A program made the translations under genes and the position numbers. Shown in pieces: positions 11,559 through 23,100 of a stretch of DNA of 64,000 nucleotides (position 1 is the stretch's first letter; each line of letters begins with the position of its first letter). The notes below the pieces were generated by a model that did no database searches, was not told the DNA's origin, and was given only the letters and a program-made list of their open reading frames with translations. This DNA is from Hericium rajendrae (Eukaryota > Basidiomycota > Agaricomycetes > Russulales > Hericiaceae), in assembly GCA_033439255.1 (NCBI GenBank), contig CM065891.1, positions 744,001 through 808,000 of the forward strand. The letters run 5' to 3'.

Positions 11559-12297
11559 CTAATCCGCGGCCCCTCCTGCGACCCTGTCGCGGGCACCCTC
11601 CTTGTCTGCTCGGTAGGGCGGAAGCCGCAGCAGCTCGGCCAAGTCGAGTGCCTCCGCCACTAGGCGGTGCATCGTCTCTAGCTCATGCAGATCCTCGCTC
11701 ACCTCTCCCCCGGCGTCTTCCCACGGCAGCTCCGGCGCGGAGACCGCTTGATGCAGCCTGGCGAACAACGGCTCCAGAGCTCGCTTGCAGGCCTCCGCGT
11801 CTATGACGTCATACTGGTACTTGTGGCAGGTGATATCGATTTCCTCCAGGGCCACCGCGCAGCGCGTCTCCCACAGCTCGGACTCGGCCACAGACAGGCG
11901 GTCCGCAGCATCTACCTGATGGTGCTCCAGGGAATTGAGCCACTCGCGCTTCAGCGACGGCATGAGGTACCAACCCCAGTCGAGCCAACGGCGGACTTTC
12001 CCGGACGCGCGGGCGGCCTCGGACAGGAAGTGGTCCGACATCTGCGTGATGTCATCCTGCAGACCCACGTCGATGGCGCCAGCGTAGCGCTGGTAGTCCT
12101 TCTGGAGTCCCGAGAATTAGCAGGTACGCAACAACGCCGCAAGCGAGCTTGGATGTACTACGGCGACCATGAGGTCTCGACCCCAGATCTCGCGTTCCCG
12201 GATGACCGCGTCACGCTTGGACAGCGTGGATGCATCGAGCAGGGTCCACGAGCGCTCTGCAAGGAGCAGGTCACTTTCTGGCGGAAGACTTGATCAA
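11559..12297 (-). pseudogene. Decayed helical hypothetical gene
   Basis: One minus-strand frame is coding-like from ~12297 to the stop at 11559, interrupted once by a TAA near 12120. The upstream part reads LLLAERSWTLLDASTLSKRD and WGRDLMVAVVHPSSLAALL. The downstream part reads DHFLSEAARASGKVRRWLDW, GWYLMPSLKREWL and a long amphipathic, acidic C-terminus. No start codon was found. A 26-nt GT-AG stretch covers the stop but is too short for a normal intron. It lies just upstream of, and in the same direction as, the Cys-cluster gene (9490-11388), so the two may be parts of one accessory unit. Function unknown. Confidence 0.45.
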
Positions 12298-12299
12298 GG

Positions 12300-12900
12300 A
12301 AGGTGTTCATCAGGACAAGACTGCCGGGCACGAAGATGGCTCGGAGTTGAGTGCCCTCCCGGGGCGTAGATGCCTTTTATAGGCTCGCTGCAGCACACCC
12401 GCCCAGGGCGCCATCGCACAATCGGCTTCACGCATGCCCACGTCCGAATCCCTCGTGGGGCTCCAGATTAGACTACGGAGAGTCTAAATTTTCAGTTAGG
12501 GGGAGAATGATGCGCCCTTTAGTGCGCCTTGCAATGGCATTGCCCACTCCCCGCCTCCTTGCCCATCCCGCTTCACTTCACCTCAGCCGCACCAAGTCCG
12601 CCCACCGCGACGTTGCTCCCCGCACAGGACAAGCGCCCCCACGGGTTCAGGACCGACCGGGTCGGACTAAAGCCGGTGTCCCGTGGTCCGATGCACCGAA
12701 CGGGCCGGAGATCAACCGGCCGGACGAGTCAGCGGCACAGGAACAGAAGTGCGCCCAGAGAACCAGCCGGCTCAATCAACGCGCCCTCGAACGCCCACAC
12801 GCCCCCAGATCACGAGCGGCGCCCGCGACAGTGCGCTACTGACGTCATCCCAGCCATTCCAGCTCGACGCGCCCGCCGTTCCCGACGCACGCCCCGGGCG
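12300..12900. other. Intergenic, no supported gene
   Basis: GC-rich sequence with overlapping open frames in several phases, none with recognisable similarity or splice structure. A short AT-rich island lies at ~12465-12510. It leads into the GC-rich core of the third element copy. Confidence 0.4.
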
Positions 12901-15087
12901 ACGTTGTAAGGCGGCACCTTTGATTCGTTCGTACCACGCGCATGCCCTCTGCCCTGCACGGGCCGAGCCGCAACGACTCCACTCGCCAAGGGACCCGGAG
13001 CAGGCAGGATCAGGAAGGAATTGGAGATTGGGTCGGTCAGCGGGAGGTTGTCGTAGGAAGTCGCGCCGGGCCGCCTGAGGCGGCCTTGCCCATTTGTACT
13101 GTAGCTACTGACTTAGAGAATCAGAACGGAATCTGCCTTTTTCCCCTCAGAGCTCAGATCTCACAAAGCCCGCCGTTTGACGTTCTCACCCCAGCCTCTA
13201 AGCACGTCTCAGACGTAGCTCTTCTCACTTTCTCGTGTCGCTCATCATATTCGTCGTACTCGTCGCCGCGCCGTTATCTACAAGCCGTATCACCTAAGAC
13301 CCGTGAGTCTTGTCGTACCGTCATCGTCCCTAGCAGAGCCGCATCGGAAGTCGCCCGCGCGCAGCAAGCTCGCCCTCCACGGCCTTGCTCCCCTACCCGT
13401 AGTACGATCACCCGTCAGCTACACGCCTCGGCGCTCCCCTCTTGAGATACTTGGTCCCCTCGCACCCCCCGGTACTCTGTTGGTTTTGGTTTTGGCTGCC
13501 ACCTCCATTCCCAGGGTCCACACATCAACGAACCCGGCCGCATGCGCGCAAGCTCGACAGCTCGACAGCTCGCACTTCAACCCCCCATGCCAACACTCAC
13601 GCCGACGACCACGACTGCAACGGCATCGTCGCGCCTCATTGCCGTGGCAACGGGATGGGACACGTTGTCTGCCGGGCCTCCCGGGTCCTCGCAGCCACCC
13701 AATGTCCCGCGCATGCCCTCAACAGGGTGTGCGGGTCCACCACCTCAACACCTCCACGCACCAGCACGTCCCCGCCGTCGACCACCAGTTTGCGGCCACA
13801 ACACGTGGCACCCACGGACGGCCAAGCCAGCGCGTGCATGCATTCCCATGCGCAATCATGCATGGCGACGCACGGACGCAAGCCCGCGCAATGCCCCGAT
13901 GCCCCCGCCCCGCGCCCACGTCCCGAGCCCGCCATGGCTATCTCCCCGACACCCTAGCCGCCGTCGCCACCGCCGCACCTCGTTGCTACGGCAATGCGGT
14001 GTGACTCTAGGTGCCTTTCCCGCCCACTGCACCCCGTGCACGCTCACAACGACCACGCGCACCTTCAACACGCTCGCGTACGACCCCTCACGTGAGCTGG
14101 ATGCACCAGCATGCCCCACGCCATCGACAACATGCTCGCGGACACGAGACATGGCCGTGCGTGCGCGAATGGCCTCGCCAGCACACGCACGCACTTCCGC
14201 ATGCGAGCCTGCAGCCACGCACATCCACGCAGACCCGGGCACAGCCACGCACGGCACGCAAACCCGCGCGAGATCGCGATTGCGTGCATGCACCCCGGAC
14301 GGCCTCTTCAACGTGCGTACGCCGTCCCGCACGCGAGTGCATGACCACGCTCGGCCCAGCGAGCGAGCGAGGACCGAGGCCTCAATTGCCGGCATGCATA
14401 CCCCCGAGGCGTGCACGTACACACTCCCACGCGAGCGCGCGGCCGCGCACATCCACGCGAGTGCACGCACGGCGCGCATGCTCGCATCACGCATGCCTGC
14501 TCACGCACGTCGCGGAAGGTGCGCACTGTGCACTGCCGACCCACGCAATGGCATGCCCGATAGTGCGCACTTACCCGCACGAGTGCCTGTCCGTGCTCGC
14601 TCGTGCGCCGGACACGTGCACCTGCCCGATGCCTTCGGCCTACTCGCACAAGTTCTCGCTTACCCGTACCCGTGCACGGCCGTACTCCTGCGCGAATTGC
14701 CCCTGATTGCTTACGACAGCTGTCTGCTATGCTGTCCTGGCCCCAGACTTGCTACCTACTAGGTGGTTAGTGTAGTACTGTTATGTATGTTAGTGTATCT
14801 TGAATATAAGATTTTGTTTTTGCTTCAATGTCTTGAGTGCCTAGCTAGCTGACAATAGTGAGTATAGTAGTCATATTCTCCCTTGGTAAGTATCATAGTC
14901 CTATGTATATGACACCCCTAGCTATAGAGGCTATGACACCCTATGTATTTAACACTTCATTCTATGGAGGCCATCATAGACCCCATAGCTCTGCATAGCT
15001 GCATAGTTCAACTTCATAGCCCCTATAGCTCACTGATAGGATCCATAATAGGACTTGCTGCTATATAAAAATCCTTTTTCTCAGATG
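12900..15087 (+). mobile_element. Right part of CATC-TIR element, copy 3 (left arm missing)
   Basis: The right boundary is clear: an AT-rich arm with CTATAG/CATAGC words (~14870-15075) ending CTCAGATG at 15087; on the other strand this reads CATCTGAGAAAAAGGATTTT, the family terminus. Upstream is a GC-rich, low-complexity core (~13300-14760) like those of copies 1 and 2, with X-box-like palindromes at 13638-13651 and, weaker, at ~13983. The AT-rich left arm is absent, so the start given is approximate. A CATC followed by GTACTATA after TA at 11545-11558 might be a deleted left end (TA also follows the right end), which would make this copy carry the decayed gene at 11559-12297; this is weak. 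No protein is recognisable in the core. Confidence 0.5.
13638..13651. promoter_or_regulatory. X-box-like palindrome in element copy 3
   Basis: ATTGCCGTGGCAAC is a near-perfect palindrome matching the RFX X-box, followed by GGG as in the other copies. A diverged second version, GTTGCTACGGCAAT, lies ~345 bp downstream. Confidence 0.5.
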
Positions 15088-15161
15088 TAGAACAAACCAC
15101 TTATGGATTATGGAACTACGGCGAAGACAGGCATATCAAAATTCAAGTCAGAGTATCGTAG

Positions 15162-16652
15162 CTATAGTAGAGCCCGAATGGCATGTTTGATGATGAGAAG
15201 AGTGAGTACAAATACACAGACTATGACTGCCACGCCGATGGCAACAAGCAGGATGATCAAGTCATACTGCACCCACCAATTAGCACATCGTAGGATCACG
15301 GACTCATGACCATGAACTAGCTGAACTGGTCTGTCATGAAGTACTACCTCTGTTCCTTCATGGCGGTCCGACGGCTCCGAGGACCTGACCCGCCCCTCCA
15401 TGAGCTGGTTGATGAGCCGATCAGTTGAGTCCTGGTGGCGGGCAATACAGCTCTCTAAGGCAGTAAACTGCCTGGAAAGGAGATTAAACAAGCCAGATAG
15501 TTGCGCGATCATGTTCTGATTAGCCGAGGCGATATCCTCAGCCTTTTGGAACTTGTCCGCAAAGCCCGAGACAGTGCGATGGTCGTGGCTCAGCATGTCA
15601 TTGATAGCGCGAAGAGAGCCTAGGATATTGGAGACGGTCTGATGGTCGCTGCTTAGCACATCCTTGACAGCGTGAAGAGCACATAGGATATCCCCATACT
15701 GAGACAGCTATTCGCAGACATGTCAGTCAAGTTATAGATATTTACAGAAATCAGCTTACCATGTTCGTCTCGGCAGATTCGGATACTGACAACTGGGAGA
15801 TGAAGTTGTCCAAAGGCTCCACGTCCGTTGTGATGCTCATGGGGGAGTCGACTCTGACTGTGGCCTATCAACATGTGTCATCAGTTGGCAGAGGCGAACA
15901 GAGGAAAAGAGCGAGGGCTTACCGTCAATGAGTCCGATATCGTCATTAGTGGACTGGAGGCAGTTGAAGGAGGCATAGCAACAACTCCCGAGTCTCGTTG
16001 AATCTTCATACTCTGATTGTTAGAGAGAATGCAACCGAGTCCTGGGAGACTCACTGAGGCCACTGCTCCCTGTGAACTATCTAAGGATCCTTGATTGTCA
16101 TGAAGGATGTTGTCAACTTGATCATCAATTCCCTAAGACAGAGCATTAATACCAACGGAGAAGATGGTAAGAGAAAAACATTACCTGAGCGATGTTGGTG
16201 ATCACTGAGAGGGTCTGCTCCAAGCTCTCCGAGTTCGTGGAGATGGCTGCCTGTAAGCTGTGCACATCAGGCTGTTCCAAGGCGCCTTGAAACTCCATCC
16301 CCTAGGAAGCATGAGTACCAAGGAAAACCTGTTAAGAACGACATTACCTGAGCGATGCTGGTGATTGCTGAGACAGTCTGCTCCGAGAGCTCGGATTTCG
16401 TGGAGATGGCTGTCTTTGAGGTGTGCACGCCGGGCTTTTCTGAGTCGTCTTGGACCTCGACTCCCTGAGAGGTATAAGTACAAAAGGAAAACCATTATGA
16501 AAAAAAATTACCTGAGCGACGCTCGTGACTGCCGAGACAGTCTGCTCCGAGGTTTCGGAGGGGATGGAGGTAGTCGCCTCTGAGATGTGCACTTTGGGAA
16601 GCTCTGGGTCGGTAGTTGCGTTCATCGCATAATCGCTAGCATTGTTCGACAT
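15162..16652 (-). CDS. Single-pass membrane protein with a tandemly triplicated exon
   Basis: Unrecognised gene read from ATG at 16652 to the stop at 15162; the splice sites inspected are phase 0. Exon 1 ends in a segment homologous to exon 2 (16464-16348) and exon 3 (16301-16185), each of the latter exactly 117 nt (39 residues). The shared pattern is H...AISTxSExxEQTxSxITxIAQ, and the introns after them all start GTAAT. Later exons give a Ser/Asp-rich linker, coiled-coil-prone repeats (SSDHQTVSNILGSLRAINDM, then SHDHRTVSGFADKFQK) and a C-terminal hydrophobic span of ~25 residues (LIILLVAIGVAVIVCVFVLT) followed by KHAIRALL. The topology suggests a tail-anchored or single-pass protein with a cytosolic coiled coil. 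A 42-nt in-frame segment near 16040-16080 may be a retained or spliced intron. Confidence 0.7.
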
Positions 16653-18911
16653 TGCGGTGGAGAGGGGGTGTGGGAGTAGGGTAGAAGGGGCTTCGAAGGA
16701 CTTTCAGGCCTTGAACAATGGATTTGAGCCTTGATGGGAATGCGCACACTGATATCCGGAGATCTACGAGATAAATTCGTCACCTTGACATGCGACAAAC
16801 ACGATGGAAAGTCAAGTCTTGCCTTGTGCTGCATTCACCGCGAGCCTGGAATCGGCTTCACTCTGCACTGCATGGTGTATATACCCTTACGACGTGAACC
16901 ATCGGAAGGCTGGAAATGCCATGTTCTGCTCGGGAGAGAAGATTTGGCATTTGAGAGCTGGATATGGACATGCTGGTCCGAGTTTCCGTGTGGGCGCAGG
17001 CACGAGTGAACGAACAAAGGCGACAGTATCTGGACGAAAAACATGCATCAAAATTATGGTGATCTAATATGAAATCGAGGAAGTCTGATGCACATAGCTC
17101 CTCAAACACGAGTACTACAACAGTCCACCATACCCTGAGCTGGTGTTGAATGAAGAGCCAGGAGGTCCAGCGTCGGTCCAGTTTTGCACGAGTTAAGAAT
17201 GTGCCACCGCATTCGGCAAGAGAGCCTGATATCGTGAGATGAGCCGCGTCACGGCTACAGTCCGATTGTTAGCTGATGATTGGGAAAATGCAGATTGGGA
17301 ATGGGACTGATCTTCATTCAGTAGCTGACGACGCTGGAGGGCTGCATAGCGCTGCCCATATCTGAGCTCTTGATGCATCAAGACGGTGGACCCATATGAG
17401 TACACAAGTCCCCCAGAACCATGCCCAGCACGTGGGATCAAGACATCGAGGACCTGGGTCTGGCGCCAAGTACGTCCTGTTATCCATCCCGAGTCGATGA
17501 GCCAAGCTCTGGTCTTGTACATTACTTATCTGTTCTGGCAGTTCAGCAAAGCGTGATGGTTGCTGAAGCCTAGGAACGCTTATGGAAGACATCTTTCGTG
17601 ATCTCGTCTGTCTTTCACTAACCTCGTCCGTCTTTCGTGATCTCAACTCCGTCGTTGTATCGAACACGGCTATTCATGTTTACAAGTTACGATTGTCCGG
17701 ACGCCCGCCACATTGCACCTAGATAGTGGGCCCAGTCAGTCACTCAGGCTGGGAGCCCACTTGAAGTAACGCATGTTCCCGTGGATGTCGGTGAGTGGTA
17801 ACATATCCTGGCATCGGGCTTTTCGGATATGAAGAGAATTTTTAGACATGACGTATTAACGTCGTGAGATATTATGTCCTGATTTCCAGACATCCCAACA
17901 CAAGTCCATTGTGCTCAAGTATTTGCGCAACGGTACCCATACCGCATCCTTTGTAAGTGTTCCCTTTAATGGGTTGGTCTTGGGAGTAACGGCGACATTG
18001 TCAGTGCTTTCTCATGTCACAATCGCACCCCATGGACGAGCAGTTTGGAGACGGCCTCACTCTGGCCTTAGCAGAGCTATGCGGTCGCCATTCCCAGGCC
18101 AATGTAAGGTGAGATTGTGTTGCGCGTCACGGTTCTTTTGCGAGCACATCTGCTTATATTTTGCAAAGTAGTTACCTTGTGCTGTTTATGATGGTGCTAG
18201 ATACATGTCCGAGGAATTTCTCCCTGATAGCACCCGGGCAATAACCAGTCCATTGCCAACTTTCTTTGTTTTGATACTGTGTTGCCAATTGCAGTCGCAT
18301 GATCCATTTTTTCGTGCGCTCTATAGCGAAATTTATTTATCTCAATTGGCAATGCTAACATACGGGCTCCAAGAGTACCATAGTAAGCGAATTTAAGACG
18401 GCAAAGCTAACGTGCTCGGTATGTAACAAAACAGAAGAATATTAGTGATGTTGTTCATGGTACTACAATGGACTGGTCATGTGACCTGCGGAATCATGGC
18501 ATGCGAAATTGGTCATACGCAGGGTCCTGGCTGCCGCAGGCCGAAAAAAATGGAGGGAAGGGAGGGTCCCAGCGCCGCCGCCGGGGGCTGGGAAGGGTCG
18601 GTCCATGGGCTGAGGTCCGCTTCGTACCTACCCTGTGTCGTAACCACTGCACGATCTGATGGCGCTCAAGCGCCCATCCGACTTTCAGGCTCGCCGCTTC
18701 GCGCCCATGCCCGAATGTCTGGGACATCGTAAGGGATTCGACATGAAATCGACAACTTTCCATAGCGTCTGCCTCGCCTCTCGCGCGATTGCCGATTTTA
18801 GACACGACTCCGTCTTTGCCTCCGCGGAGAGTTAATAGTGCATAGGGAGAGGGGCTTCAATTCAAGTGCTCCCTTCTTCAGACCATTACCATCGAGCTCA
18901 CTTCGTAAAAT
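16653..18911. other. Intergenic, ~2.2 kb without a supported gene
   Basis: Short open frames on both strands show no domain, codon pattern or splice chain I can support. The section next to 16652 is the promoter side of the exon-repeat membrane gene; the section before 18912 is the promoter of the following gene. Confidence 0.45.
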
Positions 18912-19698
18912 ATGCAGTCTATCGACACCATCAACGCCGCCCACCATAAGTATCATGAAGATAACTTCACCATATGGAACCCTGGACTCACGGCTCCACC
19001 CTCCACTGCTCATTTCGCCACCTGCCTCGACAAGCAGCCCACGCGCCTTTACTCCGAGCATCGCCCCGGTTACGTTGACACCAAGGGCGTCCAAGCGGAG
19101 AAGCCCGCCATCATCATCAAAATGAAGGCGAGCCTCCAAAGCGAGCCCGGTTTCTACTTCACCTTCGATGGTGACAGGTATGAGCCGGGCTTCGAGTCCG
19201 AGGCCGGGGAGCAGCGCATGCACGCGTGCTGCTGGCTGGGTCCCCCTACGGAGACAGGCATCGAGAATGCCATTTGGAGGCGAGGCCTGAAGCGCTTGAA
19301 GCAGATCGGCGACGAGAACGGTTGCGCGACCTCCGAGCTCGTGCAAGGAGACCCCGACAAAGTCGTAGGAGGTGCGAGAGATCTGGACTTGCTCCAGATC
19401 TACTGGATGCCGTCCTTCGTTGCAAAGGCGGTATGCTAAGCCATCTGCATGTTTACTGGTTGCTGCTGACGTTTGGCTATTTTTCTAGGATGTGAAAGGG
19501 ACCGGCAAGAGTCCCATGTCTCACATGCCCGTTTTCGACATGAACGAGCGCCGCCGCCCCTTCGAGACCCTTGACGACGTCCCGTTTGGGTCGCAGGTTC
19601 GGGTTCGCTTCACATTTGAAAGCGGGCGCCCCGCGTATAGTGACGAGTCGTGTCCCGAGATCGCAGCCGCTCGTTTGCTCGCTCTGCACATCTTGTGA
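18912..19698 (+). CDS. Hypothetical protein, two exons
   Basis: Exon 1 (18912-19430) and exon 2 (19489-19698) are joined by a 58-nt GT-AG intron and give 242 residues starting MQSIDTINAAHHKYHEDNFT. The composition is that of a folded soluble protein: alternating strands (PAIIIKMKASL, FYFTFDG), two Cys-Cys pairs around HACCWLG, and a C-terminal VPFGSQVRVRFTFESGRPAY. The latter has the look of a beta-barrel or nucleic-acid-binding fold, but no family was recognised. No signal peptide or membrane span is visible. It lies ~440 bp upstream of a transposase gene on the same strand and might be a passenger or accessory gene of that element; this is inference. Confidence 0.6.
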
Positions 19699-20135
19699 GC
19701 GCGTGACTGCGAGAAGGAACAGACCGTGCTTATTCGTTCGAAGGCCCGTGTCTCAAGTTATCATTTATCTTTCTTGTGCCATACTAAATACACAAAAAAA
19801 GCTCTCAAGTCTCGCAGAGTTAACTTGTAGGAATAGCTACTGTACGTGTTAAGTTTCTCGAGTTCTCGATCCTGTATGAATAGTGCCTCGCGTATCAGCC
19901 CATGTCCGTCGATTAGCCCATGTATTTACCGAAGTGTCAGCCATCTCGAAGAGAAAATGTGAAGAGAAAAAAGTATCTCCATTGTTTCTAGCCGAGACGT
20001 ATCACCCAGAACCTATGTATCATAGCTGCGACGCGAAGCAACACACTGCCCGCTCACCCGCTGTCAGCCAGGTCTCCTATCCACTCCCTTTTTGCTTCCA
20101 CCATCTTCCCTCCTCCCTCGTCCTTCAGAGCGACC
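19699..20135. other. Intergenic, promoter side of the second transposase
   Basis: About 440 bp with no gene. The last ~60 bp before the ATG at 20136 are pyrimidine-rich, as is common at basidiomycete transcription starts. Confidence 0.4.
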
Positions 20136-23100
20136 ATGTCGACCTTCGATCCCGTTGTCGTCCGCGCCATCCTCCGCAATCGGCTGCCTTCCGGAAAGCG
20201 AGAGGAATTTGATGCCGACTGGAACCAGATGGTATGTCAGCTTTATTCGGCGGCAGCGCTGGCACAGGTTACGACGCGTTCACGGTTGACGTGTCCACGC
20301 GGCGCAGTGCAGCGCACTCGACTCGACTGTCACTGATGCCGTTCCCAGGTGAAGAGCAAGGTCACCGCCTGGCAGAAGAACCGCAAAAAAGAATTATCTA
20401 CAACAGAGCAACTTGAGTGGGAGGCGAATGTCGTGAAGTACGTGGACTACGTACAGAACCTCACGATGCCGTCTTCGTCTGGGAAGCCAGCCTCATTCCT
20501 CCAACGACGTACCTCTCTATGGTCCCCATTTTCTGCCCCCCACTTACCGTGACTGCACGGCGCATCAGAAAACGCCGACTATCAAACCTGCGACTGCTTA
20601 CCTCAAACCATTATACACAGTCCATCCCTATTATTTCCCTGAGCTCCTCATGTGTCCGGTCTGCCACTCGACTAATGTAGGGTCAGAAGGCTGGACCACG
20701 AAGGGCCATCGCAAGATTCATGGCGTGAGTCAAGAGGAATTCGCCATCAGAATTCAGCTGCGTTGGACGCGGCCTGCAAAGCTGCACACAAAGAAGCGCG
20801 CAAGCGAAACCAGGGGCGCCTGAAGAAGGAAAGGGAGATCGAGCCCACCTTCTGCTTTGCCACGACGAACACGGTCTTGTGGGAGGACTGGGAGTTTTGG
20901 GCCATACCCCGTATGTCATTCTTGTGCTGCATTGATGCTTGTTGTTGCTGATGCGCTTCGTCAGGCGGCGTTCCAATCTTCTTCAAGTGCTGTGGCGTCA
21001 CACGAGAGCTGCTCGACTTGATCATCGAGTGCCGGCCTTCGACAACGTCAAGTGGCCTGGCAGAGAACATACGACGTAAGTCTAAGCACCTCAATAGACA
21101 TATGAGGTACTCACCAATTTGTTAGAGCTTCATCTCCTTGAGCATCAGAAGGCTCACTTGGACTACTTGGATACTTACCGGAGCAAGCACGGCTCCTTTT
21201 TCGACTACCAGAAACTCTATCCATTCCCTGATCCATTCGAAAAATCAATCGGAGGTGCATCGATCTCAGACGAGATCATCTCTGAAGTATTTTTGGAGTT
21301 CAACGCAAGGTCGCGCCAGTCAGAATCGGAGTCGTACATGCGCACGCTCTTCGGTAAGTGCTTCCGCCTCGTCAAGGACATGCAGTCACTCACCAATCTA
21401 TTGAAGGAATTTGCTTATCCATGGATGCTACCTTCAAAGTAGTAGACAAAGCCGTCACCGTCGATAGCAAGTGCAAGCGGACCACGGTGATGCGGGGTGG
21501 TATCATAAGCCTTATCAACGAGTTCACTGAGATACTCAATTGGGTGAGTGGGTGCCATACCTCGCATATCATGCAGCACTGATTCGCGTTCACAGACGAT
21601 GTGTCAGACTCAGCGCAACGCAGAGATGACACAGATTCTCGCGGGTTATGCTCGACGGTGCGAGGAACTCCTCGTCGACCTGCCCGAGATCGTGGTCGTC
21701 GATAATTGCTGCCACTTCCGAAGCGCAATCCTGCAGTCCCTCCCAAATGCACAAATTGTCCTCGACACCTACCATCTCATGACGAGGTAAGCAACCCCCA
21801 GTATCTCGAGCATCTAGAGCTGTGACTCACCTCAGCCCTATTGATCACAGGTATCTTGCGGCGGTCGTGAACGGTCTGAGGAATCCGCACCGTTCTGCTG
21901 TCGCGCATGACATTGTGGATGCAATCTTGAAGGCGTGCGCTACGAAGAACAGCCCCGCTGAGTACTGGAGCAAAGAGGAGCAGGCAACGAAGCTGGAGGA
22001 AGCGTACGAAAAGTGGGTCAGGAAGGGAACCGTCTGGTCGGCTGCTGCACAAAAGGTAAGCACTTCTGATGTCCCACATGACTGTGTTCTGATCTTTCTG
22101 ATCTTTTTGATGCTGATGGCAGGTACACGAGGACCAGCTCGCACATGTCAAGAAGGGCTGCCTGTCGCGCTGCAGGCAGGACATTCGCACCGATGGCAGC
22201 CGTATTGAAGGCACTAACAAACACTGGAATTCGATCATGCGCTCGCACCCGAGTGGGGTCGAGCTGTTTACTGCGCTCGCTCATGACTTCGTGCACCGCC
22301 GCAACATGCGAATTGGATACAGCGCGCGCGTCGAGGGTCAGCGTCCTGTAACAAAGCGGGACGCTTTCCTTTCTTCGACACATGGCTCTCATCATGTGCA
22401 CTTTGCAGATCATATCGCGAAGCAATGGAACATGCTGCTCGCTCAGGTCGAGCGCCGGTGCAACCCCAATACCGAGTTGGCAGATCGGCCTCGGCTGCCC
22501 ATCGTGAACAGCGGCGAGAGATTTGGTCTCGTTTCCTCGGAGCATGCGAAGACGTTCGGTGGATTGCTTGAGGACCAGGTAAAGAAACTCAAGACTGATC
22601 CTCCGACAAAGGAGGAGTTGCTAGAAGTGCCAGTGGACCTCGTCGAGCTCGCCGAGCGAGAAGACCCGGATGAACACGAGCCCAGGAACGCTGCGATCCT
22701 GCGCTCGATGCACATTGATCCTGCCCTTCGACTTGTCCCGCAATGGGATGCACCCACCATTTCCCAACCATCAGCATCTATTTTGGTCTCCGGAGGCCCA
22801 GATGAGGCCGGTGAATCACAGCCGGAAATCTGCGTGAGTGTGCAAATTTTCTTGTCCTCGTGATGAGTGTTATGACGCTTGTTTTTCCGCAGGATCTCAC
22901 GGGCAATTCGTCCTTCGATGTCGCTCACAACCAGTCTGCTGATACGCAGGAGCCTATTGACCTCACAGCAGATGCATCTTCAGATGCTCCCTCCCGGACG
23001 CTGCCAGATTCTCCCCCTGCCTCACCTTTTGATGCTCACTCTTCGGCGCCGGAGACTGCCTGTGCAACACGGCCGTCGCTGAAGCGCAAACGTCTGGAGT

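Noticed and set aside
11953-12120. A 26-nt GT-AG stretch as an intron removing the stop in the decayed helical gene
   Set aside because: Far shorter than any other intron in the window (about 42-70 nt and longer), so the stop was treated as real.
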